Assembly: GCF_949987535.1 (NCBI RefSeq)
Contig: NC_080067.1
Span: forward strand, 5,084,001 to 5,148,000
Direction: 5' to 3'
DNA: 64,000 nucleotides
Source: Balaenoptera acutorostrata
Lineage: Eukaryota; Chordata; Mammalia; Artiodactyla; Balaenopteridae
Numbering within the stretch: the first letter of the stretch is position 1; each line of letters opens with the position of its first letter. The notes beneath the pieces are model-generated. The model was not told the DNA's origin, did no database searches, and saw only the letters and a list, made by a program, of their open reading frames with translations. The translations under genes and the position numbers were made by a program. Of the stretch, positions 33,321 through 45,600 are shown in pieces.

Positions 33321-36300
33321 ATAAATGTAAAATGATCAAATTCACTTACTAAAACAAAGAGAGTTTTAGGTAGGATTAAAAAAAAGCCAGCTATTGTATA
33401 TGCACTTGATAAGACTGACACCTAAAATCTAAGCCTAGAGAAATTTTGAAAATAAAAGGCTGAAATGTTAACCAAAAATATAAAAGAGCTAAAGAGGAAC
33501 ATCACTCTGTGTTAAAAGCAATAGTGTACTAAGAATATATAACTCTCAAGACTTTTATCCATTTAACAACCTAAGCAGGATTCATGAGACATAAAATGAA
33601 GATTATTACACTTTGGGAGATTTCAGCATAGCTCTTTCAGAAACATTTAGACAAAGAATGCAAAAGGAGACAACAATATTTGTAAGAATATCACATAATG
33701 GAACCACAGAATTAATAAAGGTAAAATGTGTATAAAATATTTCATCCAACAAATAGAGACCGTATATTCTTTCCTAGTACTTATTAAACTTGTATAAACT
33801 TATTTATGATAAGTCACAAAAGGACTCTCAACAAATTCCAGAGAATTAGTATTATGTAAGTGATATTCTCTTACTGAAATTAATATGGTAAATATTTGTA
33901 GATGTAACTGATAGGAACAGAAATTCTTTGAGGTCCTCAATAGTTTACAAGCATGGAAAAAGTTCATGAAATCAAAATGCTGGAGAACCAATGACTTGGT
34001 CAAACTCCCTGTCCCTTCCTTCTCCCTCTCCTCATCCTCCATTCCCGAATAAAAGGAAAATTAATCAAGGTTCAGTCAGTTTCAGTTTCAAGGCTTCATG
34101 AAATAAACAATCACAGTATTTACCAAAGGTATTCTATTTTTTTTTTTATGATGGTAAAACTATGTTAATATCAAAACCTGACAAAGATTGTAAAGGAATG
34201 AAACATTTTAAGACAACTCCTTTATGAATGTAGTTGCAAACTGCTTAAATGAAACATAATAAAGTCCAGCATTGTATAAAAGAAACATATTGTTACTGAA
34301 CCGAAAGGTCATAGTTTGGAGCAGAGAAAAGTTTATTGCAGGGCCAAACAAGGAGAATGGGTGGCTCATGCTCAAAATCCACTAACTCCCCAATGGTTTT
34401 GGGGGAAGAATTTTTATAGGCAAAATTTGGGGTGATGGCTGCAGGGTGTGTGACTTTCTTCTGATTGGTTGGTGGTGAGGTAGCAGGGTGCTGTTCCAGG
34501 AATCTTGTGCTCAGCCTAAAGTTGCCATCTTCCACCTGGGTGGGGGCCTTGGTTCTGCAAAAGAACTCAAAGATATTGTTATGTATATTCCTTGAGGAGG
34601 AACCAGCATCCTGCCCCAAGGCTGCACTATTATTTCTTGACTGCCTCTCCTTTGTTTCTGCATTCCCTCTCTTCTCGGATTAGCAACTGGTTAAATCTGC
34701 CCTTTGGAACTCAGGGAAGGTCAAGGAGGATGAATGAAGCCTATTTCCTACAAACAAGAATTGGGGGACACAGAAAGGATTTGTATCCCGTAGGGCCCCA
34801 CAGGGTCCTGCTGGGTTTCAGTATTATCAGGTAGAGTTTATCTCACAATTACAAAGATGATCCACATTAAAAATTAATGTAATCTATTCATTAATATATA
34901 AAGGAAATATATATGATCACCTAAATAGATACAGAAAAGCATTTGGAATAATCTGATAATATACTTGTTAAAAATCTTTTATCAAATTAACAATAGACCA
35001 TGATTTCCATAATCTTATATACAGTATATTACAATACATAGTTAGTAATCTAAATTTAGAAAGATCCAATTAGAATCAGAAACAGTACAATGATGCCTGC
35101 CATCACCTCCACCATTCAATCTATTGGTAATCATAGCCAATACAATAAGGGAAAAAAAAAGAAAAAGCTTATTTAAAATGAAGAGATACGGTTATCATTA
35201 TTTATAGATAAAAAGGTCTACAACATAATCCAAGAAACTTACTAGTCAAATTACTTGATAAAGAATCAATATATAAAATAGACAATTGTTCAAGTATACC
35301 AAGAATAGCCAGTTCCAAAGAGTAATGAGGAAAATCAGTTACAATATCAATAGCAACCAAATTGCAAGTTATCAAGGAATCAAGTGAAGTTATATTCATA
35401 AGGCCTTTGCAAAGAAAATTTTAAGTTCTATTGAAAGATATATAAGAAAAGTGGAGAGATTAGCTGTGTTTGTGAATGGAGTGACTGGGTTTTGTCACTT
35501 TGTCAAGCTAATTTCACTTCAAGCTAATCTATAAATTCATGGTAATTCCAGTGAGATTTTAACAGTGTTTGCACAAAACTTGACAAAGTAATTTTAAAAT
35601 TAATATATGTGATGGAATTTCCAATAATAGTTCAGATAATTCTTAGGGAGAAAAACAGAAAGAAGAGAGAAGCCCTACCATAATAAAGACATTATTTTGT
35701 AAAGATAAAGTGATTAATATAGTGCAGTATCAGTTAAGTATTAACAAGATCAACAGAACATTATATAGAAATGCAAAACAGATCCAAGCATACGTGACAA
35801 ACTGCACAGAACAGAGGTGGCGTTCAGACCACTGCAGTGACGGTGATATGGAGAAATGGTATTGGAAAATTTGGCTGGCTGCCCAGTGAAAATAAAATTA
35901 GGTCACTATTCAGCATCGTATAAAAAGATGATCACTATAATTTTTAAAACAAAAGGACTCCCCAATTTGCCAAAGACAAAACAGGGAAATATTTTTATGA
36001 CTTGAAGGTAGAAAGGATTTGTTAAAGAAAATACACAAAGCACATACTATAGGGGAAAAGATTGAAATTTTCGATCAATTTAATATTTAAAACTCTATTA
36101 TAAAATATCATAATCAAAGTTAAAAGTGAATTTTTTAGACTGAAAAGTGATTTCTGCAACATATCTAACAGGATGAGTTCAATATTAAGAACATATAAAG
36201 AATACATATAACTCAATAACTAAAAGATGAACAGTTCCAGAGAAAAATGGGCAAAGGACAGGAAAGGCATCCAAATGACCATTAGACATAGGAGAAAATT

Positions 36301-36345
36301 CACCCTCACTGGCAATCAGAGAAATGTGAATTAACAGTCATAGCT
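33321..36345 (+). mobile_element. Ancient L1M, sense, split by an LTR
   Basis: 33321-34290 follows the endonuclease part of ORF2 at low similarity ('gagctaaagaggaacatcac', 33487-33506; 'gggagatttcagca', 33616-33629). 34821-36345 continues with the reverse transcriptase ('gatacagaaaagcatttgga', 34928-34947) and the C-terminal region to 'gggcaaaggacaggaaagg' (36249-36267). The gap is occupied by LTR B. The frame is destroyed throughout. Assignment is by order of weak matches. Confidence 0.65.
34291..34820 (-). mobile_element. Solo LTR (B), antisense, related to LTR A
   Basis: 'TGTTACTGAACC' at 34291, 'agtttattgcagggcc' (34329-34344, reversed AATAAA), 'ctgattggttggtggtgagg' (34461-34480), and end 'gctgggtttca' at 34820. 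Block order matches LTR A. Inserted in the ancient L1. Solo: no coding sequence. Confidence 0.75.
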
Positions 36346-36532
36346 TCCCGTTACATGAACACAAAACCATTAAAATCCGTTGTTTTCTGTAGTCCTAGCG
36401 TGTATGGAACAAGCCCAGAGAGTTTTGTCTATAGCACAAATCACTTTTTCCACTCTGTAAGCTGTTTTTCTCCTAAACTCATGTGCAATTTTAATTAATA
36501 AGAACAGATTTAAAATGGACTTTGCTTGGTTG

Positions 36533-37185
36533 GCGCCTGTGGGAGACTGAATAATGGCCCAGTGAAGATGCACACATCCTAACACCTGGGACCCATGACT
36601 GTACTACCTTACTTGGTAGCAGGGACTTTGCAGATACGATGAGGGATGTTGAGATGGGAGATTACCCTGGATTTTCCTGGGTTATCCTGAAGTGTCCTTA
36701 CAAGAAGGAGGAAGGAGGACGGCACAAAGAGTGGAGGTGATCTCAGGATGGTTAACAGAGGGAGGAAAGGCAATGTGAGGAAACGAGGACAGCCTCTAGA
36801 AGCTGGTAAAGGTCAGGAAAGACCCTCCCCCACTCCAGGGTCTCCAGGAGGAAAGCAGCTCAGCTGACACCTTGATTTTAGCCCACTGAGACTGATTTTG
36901 GACATCTGTCTTTCAGAACTGCAAGATCGGGACTTCCCTGGCGGTCCAGTAGTTAAGACTCCGCGCTCCCAATGCAGGGGGCCTGGGTTCAATCCCTGGT
37001 CAGGGAACTAGATCCCGCATGCCGCAACTAAAGATCCCACGTGACACGACTAAGACCCGGCACAGCCAAATAAATAAATAAATATTAAAAAAAAAAAAAA
37101 GAACTGCAAGATCATATATTTGTGTTGTTTAAAGCCACTAAATTTATGATAACTTGTTACAACAGCAGTAGGAAGCGAATCCAAT
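36533..37185 (+). mobile_element. MLT1-like (ERVL-MaLR) LTR, sense, split by a SINE
   Basis: 'gagactgaataatggcccag' (36543-36562), 'gcagggactttgcagatacg' (36620-36639) and 'accttgattttagcccactg' (36869-36888), then, after the SINE, 'tgtgttgtttaaagccacta' (37121-37140): all in MLT1-type order. Confidence 0.75.
36929..37099 (+). mobile_element. Short CHR-family SINE inside the LTR
   Basis: Head 'gggacttccctggcggtcc' from 36929, tail (AAAT)n followed by 14 A. A perfect 14-bp target-site duplication, 'agaactgcaagatc', lies at 36915-36928 and 37100-37113. This is the shorter (about 130-bp body) subfamily, as at 50539. Confidence 0.95.
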
Positions 37186-38639
37186 GACCTGTGTGGAATA
37201 TAGGATTTCTCCTCTACTGTCTTGTGAGATGATATCAGAAAATTCCTGTTCTAAATGAGAGCTCCATCCAGGTCTCTCGACCCAGAAGATCTATTCCCCA
37301 CTCTCTGTTCTATAAACGCCCAGCGAGAAGGATCAGGTACTACCAGAAACGCTGAGTTTCTCAGATGAAATCAACTAAACATACGCTGCTTAGTTATTTA
37401 CCAGTGACTCATACCCTGAGGCATTTTATCCCCCACTGGCCTGCTTACATATGTGTTCTTGGGCCATCAAGAGAATTAATAAATAAAGATGTAAACCAAT
37501 CATCAGGGAGGCTAGAGCTACGTTTTTCTCATCTGCAGGCAGGATGCACCATGGTCCAGAGCTGCAGTGGCAGCAGTGGTAAATGCGAAAGAAGAGTTAC
37601 CTAAATTTTGTCAAGTTTATGTTATTTCTGATCATGCTAATAAGATACTGACATTTGGAAAGTACCCTGACATTCACAGCTGCAGTTTTTCCTGTTTTCC
37701 CCAGCCCAGCCTCTGCAAGTCAGGCCTGGGGATCTGTTTGGAGGAAGAGGAGAGCTGAGATTTGGTTTCAGCCTGTCCTTGAGTAGCCGCTGATCTGTGA
37801 GTGATCGGAAGTGCCAAATGGCCTAAGAATGAATGGCTGCAATTTGCAGTGTTCTTGCTTGCACACACTCTGTTCCTGTGCATTGCAGGAGCAAGGCCAG
37901 CTCGATACAGCCAACTTATTTTAACATCTGTTCGTCTTCGTGTGGGTTGTTGCCCGTATCTGTGGAAGGCCGTGCGTTTGTGTGCAGATCCAGGTGTTCT
38001 CATGTAATCACGTGTGTTGATCACATAGGAAGGACCAAAGAGATCCCCCTCAAAGAGGACAAAACCCTACAGATGGGAAAGGTGTTGAACAGTAACTGCC
38101 AAAGACAGGGTTAAAAAAGGAGAATGAGAAGACCAGATAATAGAAAAATACTGTTTGCTGTTAACCAACGGACACCCTGTGTTTTATCTAGGCACACTGG
38201 GCAGGCTAGATTTCTCTAGAGTTTTTGGGAGAATAGACTCTGGCTAGGACTTTGGAAGCCCGCTGTTTACATCATCATATTCTAGCCAGCTGTAAATAAC
38301 GTCCGTTTAAAATATGGTACCAAAAAATGTGATTAAAACTCCAAGTGGAAGGTCACAGTGTGAAAGGCAGATTTGTAATTTATTTGAATCCCCTGGTTTG
38401 TTTTTAAGGGTAGGTGGTCCCTTGTTTTGCTCGTTTTCCTAAAGTGATCAGTGCCTGGGACTTCAAAGATAAGCTGGTCCTGGGAGATGAAGATCCTACT
38501 CAGAAAAAGAAAATGTTGTTTTGCCTCAGGTGCAAAAGTGCCCTGACCCACTCGCCAGGAAGCTGATTTCAGTATTTTGTGCTCCAAATGACATCCTCAG
38601 CTTTTGGCGAAACAAAGCATTCTTTCTCCTAGCAGCCCA
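37186..38639. other. No recognisable repeat or gene
   Basis: Several overlapping open frames (37365-37604, 37674-38024 minus, 37833-38114) share sequence and contradict each other. None shows a domain or splice-framed exon I can support. Confidence 0.45.
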
Positions 38640-38820
38640 TAACTGTAACATTCTGTTTTATTCATCTTGGACTGTATTTAATTCCTTTCATCCTTACTAT
38701 TACTTTTCTAGGTAGATAAGAAAATTGAGCCTTTAATAGGTTAAGAGATTTGCCCAAGGTCACAAATCTGGTAAATGGCAGAGCTAATTCTTGAGCTGTT
38801 TTTTCAGAGCAGCTCATAGA
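38640..38820 (-). mobile_element. MIR SINE, antisense
   Basis: 'gaaaattgagcc…ggttaag…gcccaaggtcaca…ggtaaatggcagagct' (38720-38783) is the reversed MIR core. Confidence 0.8.
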
Positions 38821-39683
38821 ATTTTTTTTTTTTTGAGAGGATAAATCTACAGAGGTTAGTTACACAGCATTTGCAAGAAATGATTAGAATCTATATTTTA
38901 TTAATTGATGTGCATGAATTTGTCTGTCTGGATGAGAGGATTTATTAATCAGTTATTCTTAGATATGTTTGGTGCATATGCATAATTTTAGTTTATAGGG
39001 ATGTAGTGATATAAGTATCTTGATGGTCTAGTTGTTTGCATGAGGCTTTTCATACACTTTCATGTATTTTGTCATTGTAGTTGTGCTTTTTTAAGCCACA
39101 AGAAGTTGCTAGCACTCAATTTGGGCTCCTTATTACCACTGGGTTTTGCTAAGCATCAGATAATAACCAAAAGATTAAAAAAACCTGACTTTAAAAATTC
39201 AAGCCTAAAAGGCTTGAATTAATAAAATTAAGCATTTTCCAGCACATACATTTCAGCAACCATGGTTTGTTCAAATTACAGTGGGTACTTGGCGTGTTTT
39301 TCTTTTATTATTTTTCTCTGTGTTTATTTTTCTCTGTGCTTATAATTAGACCAAACCTCAATATATTTTGAATAATAACATTTAAAAAGTTGTTGCAAGG
39401 ACACAAAGAGGAGAAAGGCAGAGATTTGCAGCATTAATAGCATTATTTCAGTGTCCTTTTCATACGGTTCATAACAGTGCCAGGTTTAATCACAGCTATT
39501 CATCCCCAGGGAACTATTTGGTTTGAAACAATTTTAGACATGAAAGTTCCTTGACCAGAATGCTTGGTAGCCTGAAGTGGAGAAAAATGAGAATTAGAAA
39601 AAGTGTTCTCATATTTTAACGTAAAAAATTTCATATCCTGTGAAGCCACCAAGGAGCACATACATAAAGATTGTAATTTGTAC

Positions 39684-39688
<5 letters not shown>
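38821..39688. other. Unrecognised, one perfect hairpin
   Basis: 'aattcaagcc' (39196-39205) and 'ggcttgaatt' (39211-39220) form a 10-bp perfect stem with a 5-nt loop. Otherwise nothing recognised. Confidence 0.5.

Positions 39689-39722
<34 letters not shown>
39689..39722. repeat. (TG)n microsatellite
   Basis: Seventeen uninterrupted TG dinucleotides. Confidence 0.97.
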
Positions 39723-39724
<2 letters not shown>

Positions 39725-39999
39725 CACGCTTTGTTGCTCATTTTCCCCTGAACAGGTGTGAAGACCATGCCTTGCCAGCAGGAGCCTGGGTGATTCATTA
39801 GTTTCTCCTCACTTCATGCAAGGGAACAGCGTTTCACACCTGAGGTGCTTACGCTCTGACCCACCAGCCCCTGATGGAGGGCCAGTGAGGCCAGCCTCAA
39901 AATAGCAAAAGGGTGGATGTATAGATATTTCCCCTGGTGGGTTAGGTGGCCTCTAGCGCTTCTCCTGGGTTCAGGGGCAGGATGCATTAAAAAGGTCAG

Positions 40000-40225
40000 G
40001 GGTTTGTATCCAAATAAAACTATTTGAATCCCAGGTCTTACAATGTAGTAGCTGTATTCAACTGGGAAGGTTATTTAACTGCTGTGAGCATCGGTTTTCT
40101 CATTTAGAAAATGCAGTTAACAGTTACCTGCTTTGTAAGGACCTCATTCTTGTCCTAAATGAGAAACCATGACATACACAGTGTGTGGTACATAGAAAGC
40201 ATTTGATATATGGAAGCTGTTCATA
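40000..40225 (+). mobile_element. MIR SINE, sense
   Basis: 'ttgaatcccaggtctta', 'ggttatttaactgctgtgag' and 'ggttttctcatttagaaaat' (40021-40110) are in MIR order. Confidence 0.7.
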
Positions 40226-40424
40226 TAGACGGCATTGCCTTTGACCTCCCTGTTAAATTGCAGTCAGTCTGGATTATGGCTGTCCTTTTATGAAAGGTGG
40301 AGCTAATAGGGTCCAACTTGCTTGGGAATATTGCTTCAAGAAGACAAGCAGCATGTCCAGGGTAGGTTCTGCATGAGAAAACAGATCTAGCCTCTTCTTA
40401 CCCTATTGAGAGAACCAAAGATTT

Positions 40425-40500
40425 TTTAAATGGAGGTATAATTTACATAGAAGAAATTGCACAAATTGAAAGTGTACAGCTCCGTGGATATATTTTTGTA
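40425..40500 (-). mobile_element. L1M 3'-end remnant, antisense
   Basis: 'atggaggtataatttacata' (40430-40449) and 'gtgtacagctccgtgg' (40473-40488) resemble a reversed L1M 3' end. It adjoins the younger L1 at 40505. Confidence 0.55.
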
Positions 40501-40504
40501 TTTA

Positions 40505-41076
40505 TGTAGCTATTTTTAATTGGAGTATAGTTGATTTACAATGCTGTGTTAGTTTCAGGTGTACAGCAGAGTGATTCAGTTTTTTATATATATATATGTA
40601 TGTGTATATATTCTTTTTCAGATTCTTCTCCATTATAGTCATCATTGCAAGATTGAGTATAGTTCCCTGTGCTCTACAGTAGGTACTTGTTGTTTATCTA
40701 TTTTATATATGGTCGTGTGTATATGTTAATCCCAAACCCCTAATTTATCCCCGCCTCACCTTTCCCCTTTGGTAACCATAAGTTTTTCTTTGATGTTTGT
40801 GCATCTGTTTCTATTCTGTAAATAAGTTCATTTGTATCATTTTTTTTTAGATTCCACATATAAGTGATATCATATGGTATTTGTCTTTGTCTGACTTACT
40901 TCACTTAATCTGATAATCTCCAGATCCATCCATGTTGCTGCAAATGGCATTTTTTTGTTCTTTTTTATGGCTGAGTAATATTCCATTGTATAAATGGATC
41001 ACATCTTCTTTATCTATTCATCTGTCAATGGACATTTAGGTTGTTTCCATGTCTTGGCTGTTGTAAATAGACAACA
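40505..41076 (-). mobile_element. Truncated cetartiodactyl-type L1 3' end, antisense
   Basis: Reversed 3' UTR (from 'ttaattggagtatagttgat', 40517-40536) and the last part of ORF2 ('tatggctgagtaatattcca', 40967-40986), ending at about 41076. Same class as 30194-31350. Confidence 0.88.
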
Positions 41077-41112
41077 CAAGTTTTGATTCTTGCTAATAGG
41101 CCCTCAATTAAT

Positions 41113-41445
41113 TTATTTATTTTTGGGTGCATTGGGTCTTTGTTGCAGTGTGTGGGCTTTCTCTAGTTGTGGCGAGCAGGGGCTACTCTTCCTTGTGGTG
41201 TGCGGGCTTCTCATTGCAGTGGCTTCTCTTACTGCAGAGCATGGGCTCTAGGCACGTGGGCTTCAGTAGTTGTGGCACGTGGGCTCAGTAGTCGTGGCTT
41301 GCGGGCTCTAGATTGCAGGATCAGTAGTTGTGGCGCATGGGCTTAGTTGCTCCGCAGCATGTGGGATCTTCCCGGACCAGGGATGGAATCCATGTCCCAT
41401 GCATTGGCAGGCGGATTCTTAACCACACCGCCACCAGGGAAGCCC
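41113..41445 (-). mobile_element. CHR-family SINE, longer older variant, antisense
   Basis: Body with repeated 'tagttgtggc'-type blocks, tail at 41113-41123. The flanks 'ccctcaattaat' and 'cccccaataaat' probably are a mutated TSD. Confidence 0.9.
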
Positions 41446-41956
41446 CCAATAAATGTTAATGAGAACAGGTTTTATGATTTATTGGTCCCTTTTGGATAAT
41501 GGTGTTAAACTTTCTAAATCTCTTTCTTTCACTGAAAAATCACACATATGATATTCTAATGGACATGTACAGATTTTAACAAAACCACTTCAAATTTGCA
41601 GGTGAATAATGCAGATTCCTATGCACATTTTCCCTATTGGCCTGGCATTTATAAACAACATTTGAAAGCATATGGATCAAAATTATTCATTTCAAGATTT
41701 CAAAATAGAAGCTGACGTGTAAAAACAAATGTAGCTATAGTAATTTAAAATAAAGTTTAGAACTTTACTCTCTTTTGATAAAACAATGTTTTTCTTTGAT
41801 AACATCAATGAGACAACTGTCTATAAAACAGTAAGCAAAATAGCTAAATTTTCATCGTTAAAATTAGAATATATTAAATTTATAGATTTGAACACCACTA
41901 TTAATATGAATAGTATCATTGTCAGTTTCACCTACATCATTAATTTGCCTACTTTT

Positions 41957-42264
41957 TTTTTTTTTTTAAAGAAATTCACGTTCTTTTATTTATTTATTTA
42001 TGGCTGTGTTGGGTCTTCGTTTCTGTGTGAGGGCTTTCTCTAGTTGCGGCAAGTGGGGACCACTCTTCATCGTGGTGCGCGGGCCTCTCACCACCGCGGC
42101 CTCTCTTGTTGCGGAGCACAGGCTCCAGACACGCAGGCTCAGTAATTGTGGCTCACGGGCCCAGCCGCTCCGCGGCACGCGGGGTCTTCCCAGACCAGGG
42201 CTCGAACCCGTGTCCTCTGCATTGGCAGGCAGACCCTCAACCACTGCGCCACCAGGGAAGCCCC
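41957..42264 (-). mobile_element. CHR SINE with bipartite tail, antisense
   Basis: A perfect 15-bp target-site duplication, 'aatttgcctactttt', lies at 41942-41956 and 42265-42279. On the minus strand, body, (AAAT)n tail (42000-41984), 16 foreign bases GAACGTGAATTTCTTT (41983-41968), then a second poly(A) (41967-41957). Confidence 0.95.
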
Positions 42265-42824
42265 AATTTGCCTACTTTTGATATATAAAGTTGCTTTGTC
42301 TTTATGGAGATATTCTAGCATTATTATTCCTGAAAGGCAATGTGAATACACATGCTCTAATCACTGTGCCTTCATTTATTTCTGCCATCTTACTTATTAG
42401 CTATTTATCCATGGATAAAATGAAAATGAATTCAGAAATAAATATGAAACCACAGCTAAAAGGCACAGTGATAATTTGCAAACATCCTACTGTAAGGTAT
42501 GCCTATAGATTTCTGCCCCTAATGTGGTTGGATGACTAAGACAGCCTGCACTTATATGCAACTGTAGCTGATCACTGCTATAACTCTACCCTTGCTCCAC
42601 CAGTTGAGAAAGATGCAAGAGTGTGAGAGTGGTATTATTAGAAGACTAACCTTGAATCAGTACTAATACATACAAACATCAATCTTCACAAAGTTTATAT
42701 TCTGACTACTATTGATTACAAACTATTAGTTTCATACCTCTCAGTATTGATGTGGGGATTGAGAGTTGCAATTATGATTAGAATGCAAAATAGTTTAACT
42801 CTGGGGACTATAGTGTTTTAGCTT

Positions 42825-42960
42825 TTATTTTTTTAATTCAGGAGAAATTCACCTCAGATAAACTTTAACCATTTTAAAGTGCACAATGTAGTGCCATTAG
42901 TTCATTTACAATGATGTGAAACCACTGTCTCCATTAAATTCATTTTCATTACACCAAAGT
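42825..42960 (-). mobile_element. L1M 3'-end remnant, antisense
   Basis: 'attttaaagtgcacaatgta' (42871-42890) and following sequence resemble a reversed L1M 3' end. Short and diverged. Confidence 0.55.
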
Positions 42961-43880
42961 TTTAGTCTATTTTTGATCCATTATGCCAAATGTTATATAA
43001 ATCTTATATTAGATGGAGGAGGGGAAGTACCCAGAGATTGTTTAGGGATGTCACTTCAGCAGAAAGTGGGTATATCCATCTTCTAGGAAAGGCCACCCCA
43101 TTGCTCCACTTGTTTGGCAAATTGATCATCACTGTTAGTCAATCATTCAGCCATCTACATTGAATGTCCAGACAACTGAAATGAATATGCCTCAATACAC
43201 ACACACACACCTACAGACATGTCTCCTGCTGCCACAATGAGGAGGTATTAGTTCTGATAATAGGAGTAGCAAGTAGCAAGACGGATGGAAATTTGTATAC
43301 AGCCCTAACATAAAAGACTATTTTATTCTGTTGTGCTCTAGCCTTATAAAAAATGGCTTCTCCATGGGTTAAATTGCCAATCATTGATCCAGAATGACTG
43401 CTCAGATATCTCAGCACATCAACCATCTGTCAATGGATCCAGCTTTTGAGGGTTATGATGGTGATTGTTGAAAGACAACAGAGGGACCTGTCATTAGTGT
43501 TCATTCTCCTCTTGTTCTCTGGCACACGTTCCCATAAACAGGTTAGTGCTTCTGTGAGTAAATTGTAGATGTACCATGAGGTAAAAACTCTCAGTGTTTT
43601 TATCTTGATGTTGCATTTTTTTCATACACAGTATGAATTAATTTTGAAGCCCTGATCTCCATTAAGTTCAAGTGCTATCCTGCTTGTGATATATTTTTAA
43701 AATCCTTGTAGTAAGGCAAAGAAATATTTTTTAAAATTGCTTGTACATTTCTTAAAGGATTGACAAATACTCTTTGGGAAGAATGAAAGAAAAGTGTTAT
43801 TAGTTGGGAATCTTCACAAATTTAAGCTGAATGCTAGAAGTCTCAAAATTTATGAAAAAGCTGAAAGAAGAAGGGAGAGA
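42961..43880. other. No feature apart from a short (AC)n
   Basis: (AC)n at 43198-43211. No gene or named repeat recognised. Confidence 0.45.
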
Positions 43881-44735
43881 AATATACTTTCAAAGATTCA
43901 AAACACACCAACAACAAAGGAAATGACTTAAATATTGATGAAATACACATTTTTTAAATGAAAAAACTCCCAAACTTCTATCTGACAAGAGACAGGATGA
44001 ACAAAGTGAAAAATATATAGGATGAGAATCAAGAATATATAAAGAAAATTACATGTGGATGTGTAAAATGAAAGCTACCCAATATAAATGGGCACTGGTT
44101 TGAACAGGCAACTCACCCAAAGGAATCTCAAATGCCCAATAAACACAAGAAGCTCGAGATCACTAATAAACAAATATATGCAAACAGAATCCAAAGTCAG
44201 ATACTTAACACCATTTCAAATTGGCAAAGTTGAAAAAGACCCGAATATCAAATGTTGGAGAAGTAGGGAAATATCAATTCTCATGGATACTATGGATTGT
44301 AATATAAATTGGTTTAACCACCTCAGAGATCAGTTTGACAATATCAAATATAATTGAACGTTTACATAGTCAGATATTATTCTCCTGGCTATAATTCAGA
44401 GAAATCTAATACAGATCAGCAGGAAACATACAAAAGGATGTACATTCCAGAATTGTGGGCAACATCAATATTTTAAATGTCAACCACATGAGAGATGATA
44501 GCATTCTGCTTCTAATAGTATGAAACATTAGATATTATGAAGAACTTTATGCTGAAATAAAGAATATATTGGATGGAATATAACAAATATATGAGGGAAA
44601 GGGTTACCAGGAAGGAGTGAGAAGAGAGGAAAAGGTGGTCCAATATTTAAATTATTAATTGGTTAAATTCTTCAATTAAAACACAGTGACTATCAACTGG
44701 ATTTTAAAAAGTAGAGAAATAAAACAAATAGAACA
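43880..44735 (+). mobile_element. Old L1 ORF2 C-terminal remnant, sense
   Basis: Weak but ordered matches to L1 ORF2: 'aatgcccaataaacacaag' (44131-44149), 'catttcaaattggcaaagtt' (44212-44231), 'ggagaagtagggaaat' (44259-44274). It may also be a HAL1-type element. Frame lost. Confidence 0.55.
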
Positions 44736-45600
44736 ACAATCCAAGGGCCCATCAACAGAGGATTGGCTTAAAAAATATATATATATATATTTTATATATA
44801 ATGAAATATTATATAGGTAATGGAATATTACTCAGCCATAAAAAAGAATGAAATATTGTCATCTGCAGCAACGTGGATGGACCCAGAGGATATTATACTT
44901 AGTGAAGAAAGTCAGACAGAGAAAGACAAATACTATATGATATCACTTATATGTGGAATCTAAAAAATAATACAAGTGAGTCTATATACAAAACAGAAAC
45001 AGACTCAAAGACATAGAAAACAAACTTATGGTTACCAAAGGGAAAAGGGGTGGGAGGAGGGACAAATTAAGAGTATGGGATTAACAGATACAAACTACTA
45101 TACATAAAATAATAAACAACAAGGATTTATTGTATAGCACAAGGAATTATATTCAATATCTTGTAATAACTTATAGTGGAATATAATCCAAAAATATATA
45201 TATATGAAACTAAATCCCTTTGCTATACACCTGAAACAAACACAGTATTGTTTTGTTTTGTTATTTATTTATTGGCTGCGTTGGGTCTTCTTTGCTGCGT
45301 GCAGGCTTTCTCTAGTTGCGGTGAGCGGGGTTACTCTTTGTTGCAGTGCACAGGCTTCTCACTGCGGTGAATTCTCTTGTTGCAGAACACGGGCTCTAGG
45401 CGTGCGAGCTTCAGTAGTTGTGGCATGTGGGCTCAGTAGTTGTGGTGCATGGGCTTAGTTGCTCCGCAGCATGTGGGATCTTCCCCGACCAGGGCTTGAA
45501 CGCGTGTTCCCTGCATTGGCGGGCGGATTCTTAACCACTGCGCCACCAGGGAAGTCCCAACAAACACAATATTGTAAATCAACTATACTTCAATAAAAAA
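44736..45600 (+). mobile_element. Truncated cetartiodactyl-type L1 3' end, sense, split by a SINE
   Basis: 'ggaatattactcagccataa' (44822-44841) through the 3' UTR to 'caataaaaaaaat' (45591-45603), with a CHR SINE inserted at 45251-45559 near the 3' end. A TA microsatellite lies at 44775-44805. Confidence 0.88.
45251..45559 (-). mobile_element. CHR-family SINE, antisense, inside L1
   Basis: TSD copies at 45236-45250 and 45560-45574 ('acaaacaca(g/a)tattg', 14 of 15). The tail contains AAAAC repeats (45251-45262). Longer variant of the family. Confidence 0.93.

Noticed and set aside
37365..38114. Cluster of open frames that might be an exon group
   Set aside because: Frames overlap on both strands, are under 120 codons, and show no domain or convincing splice-framed structure.
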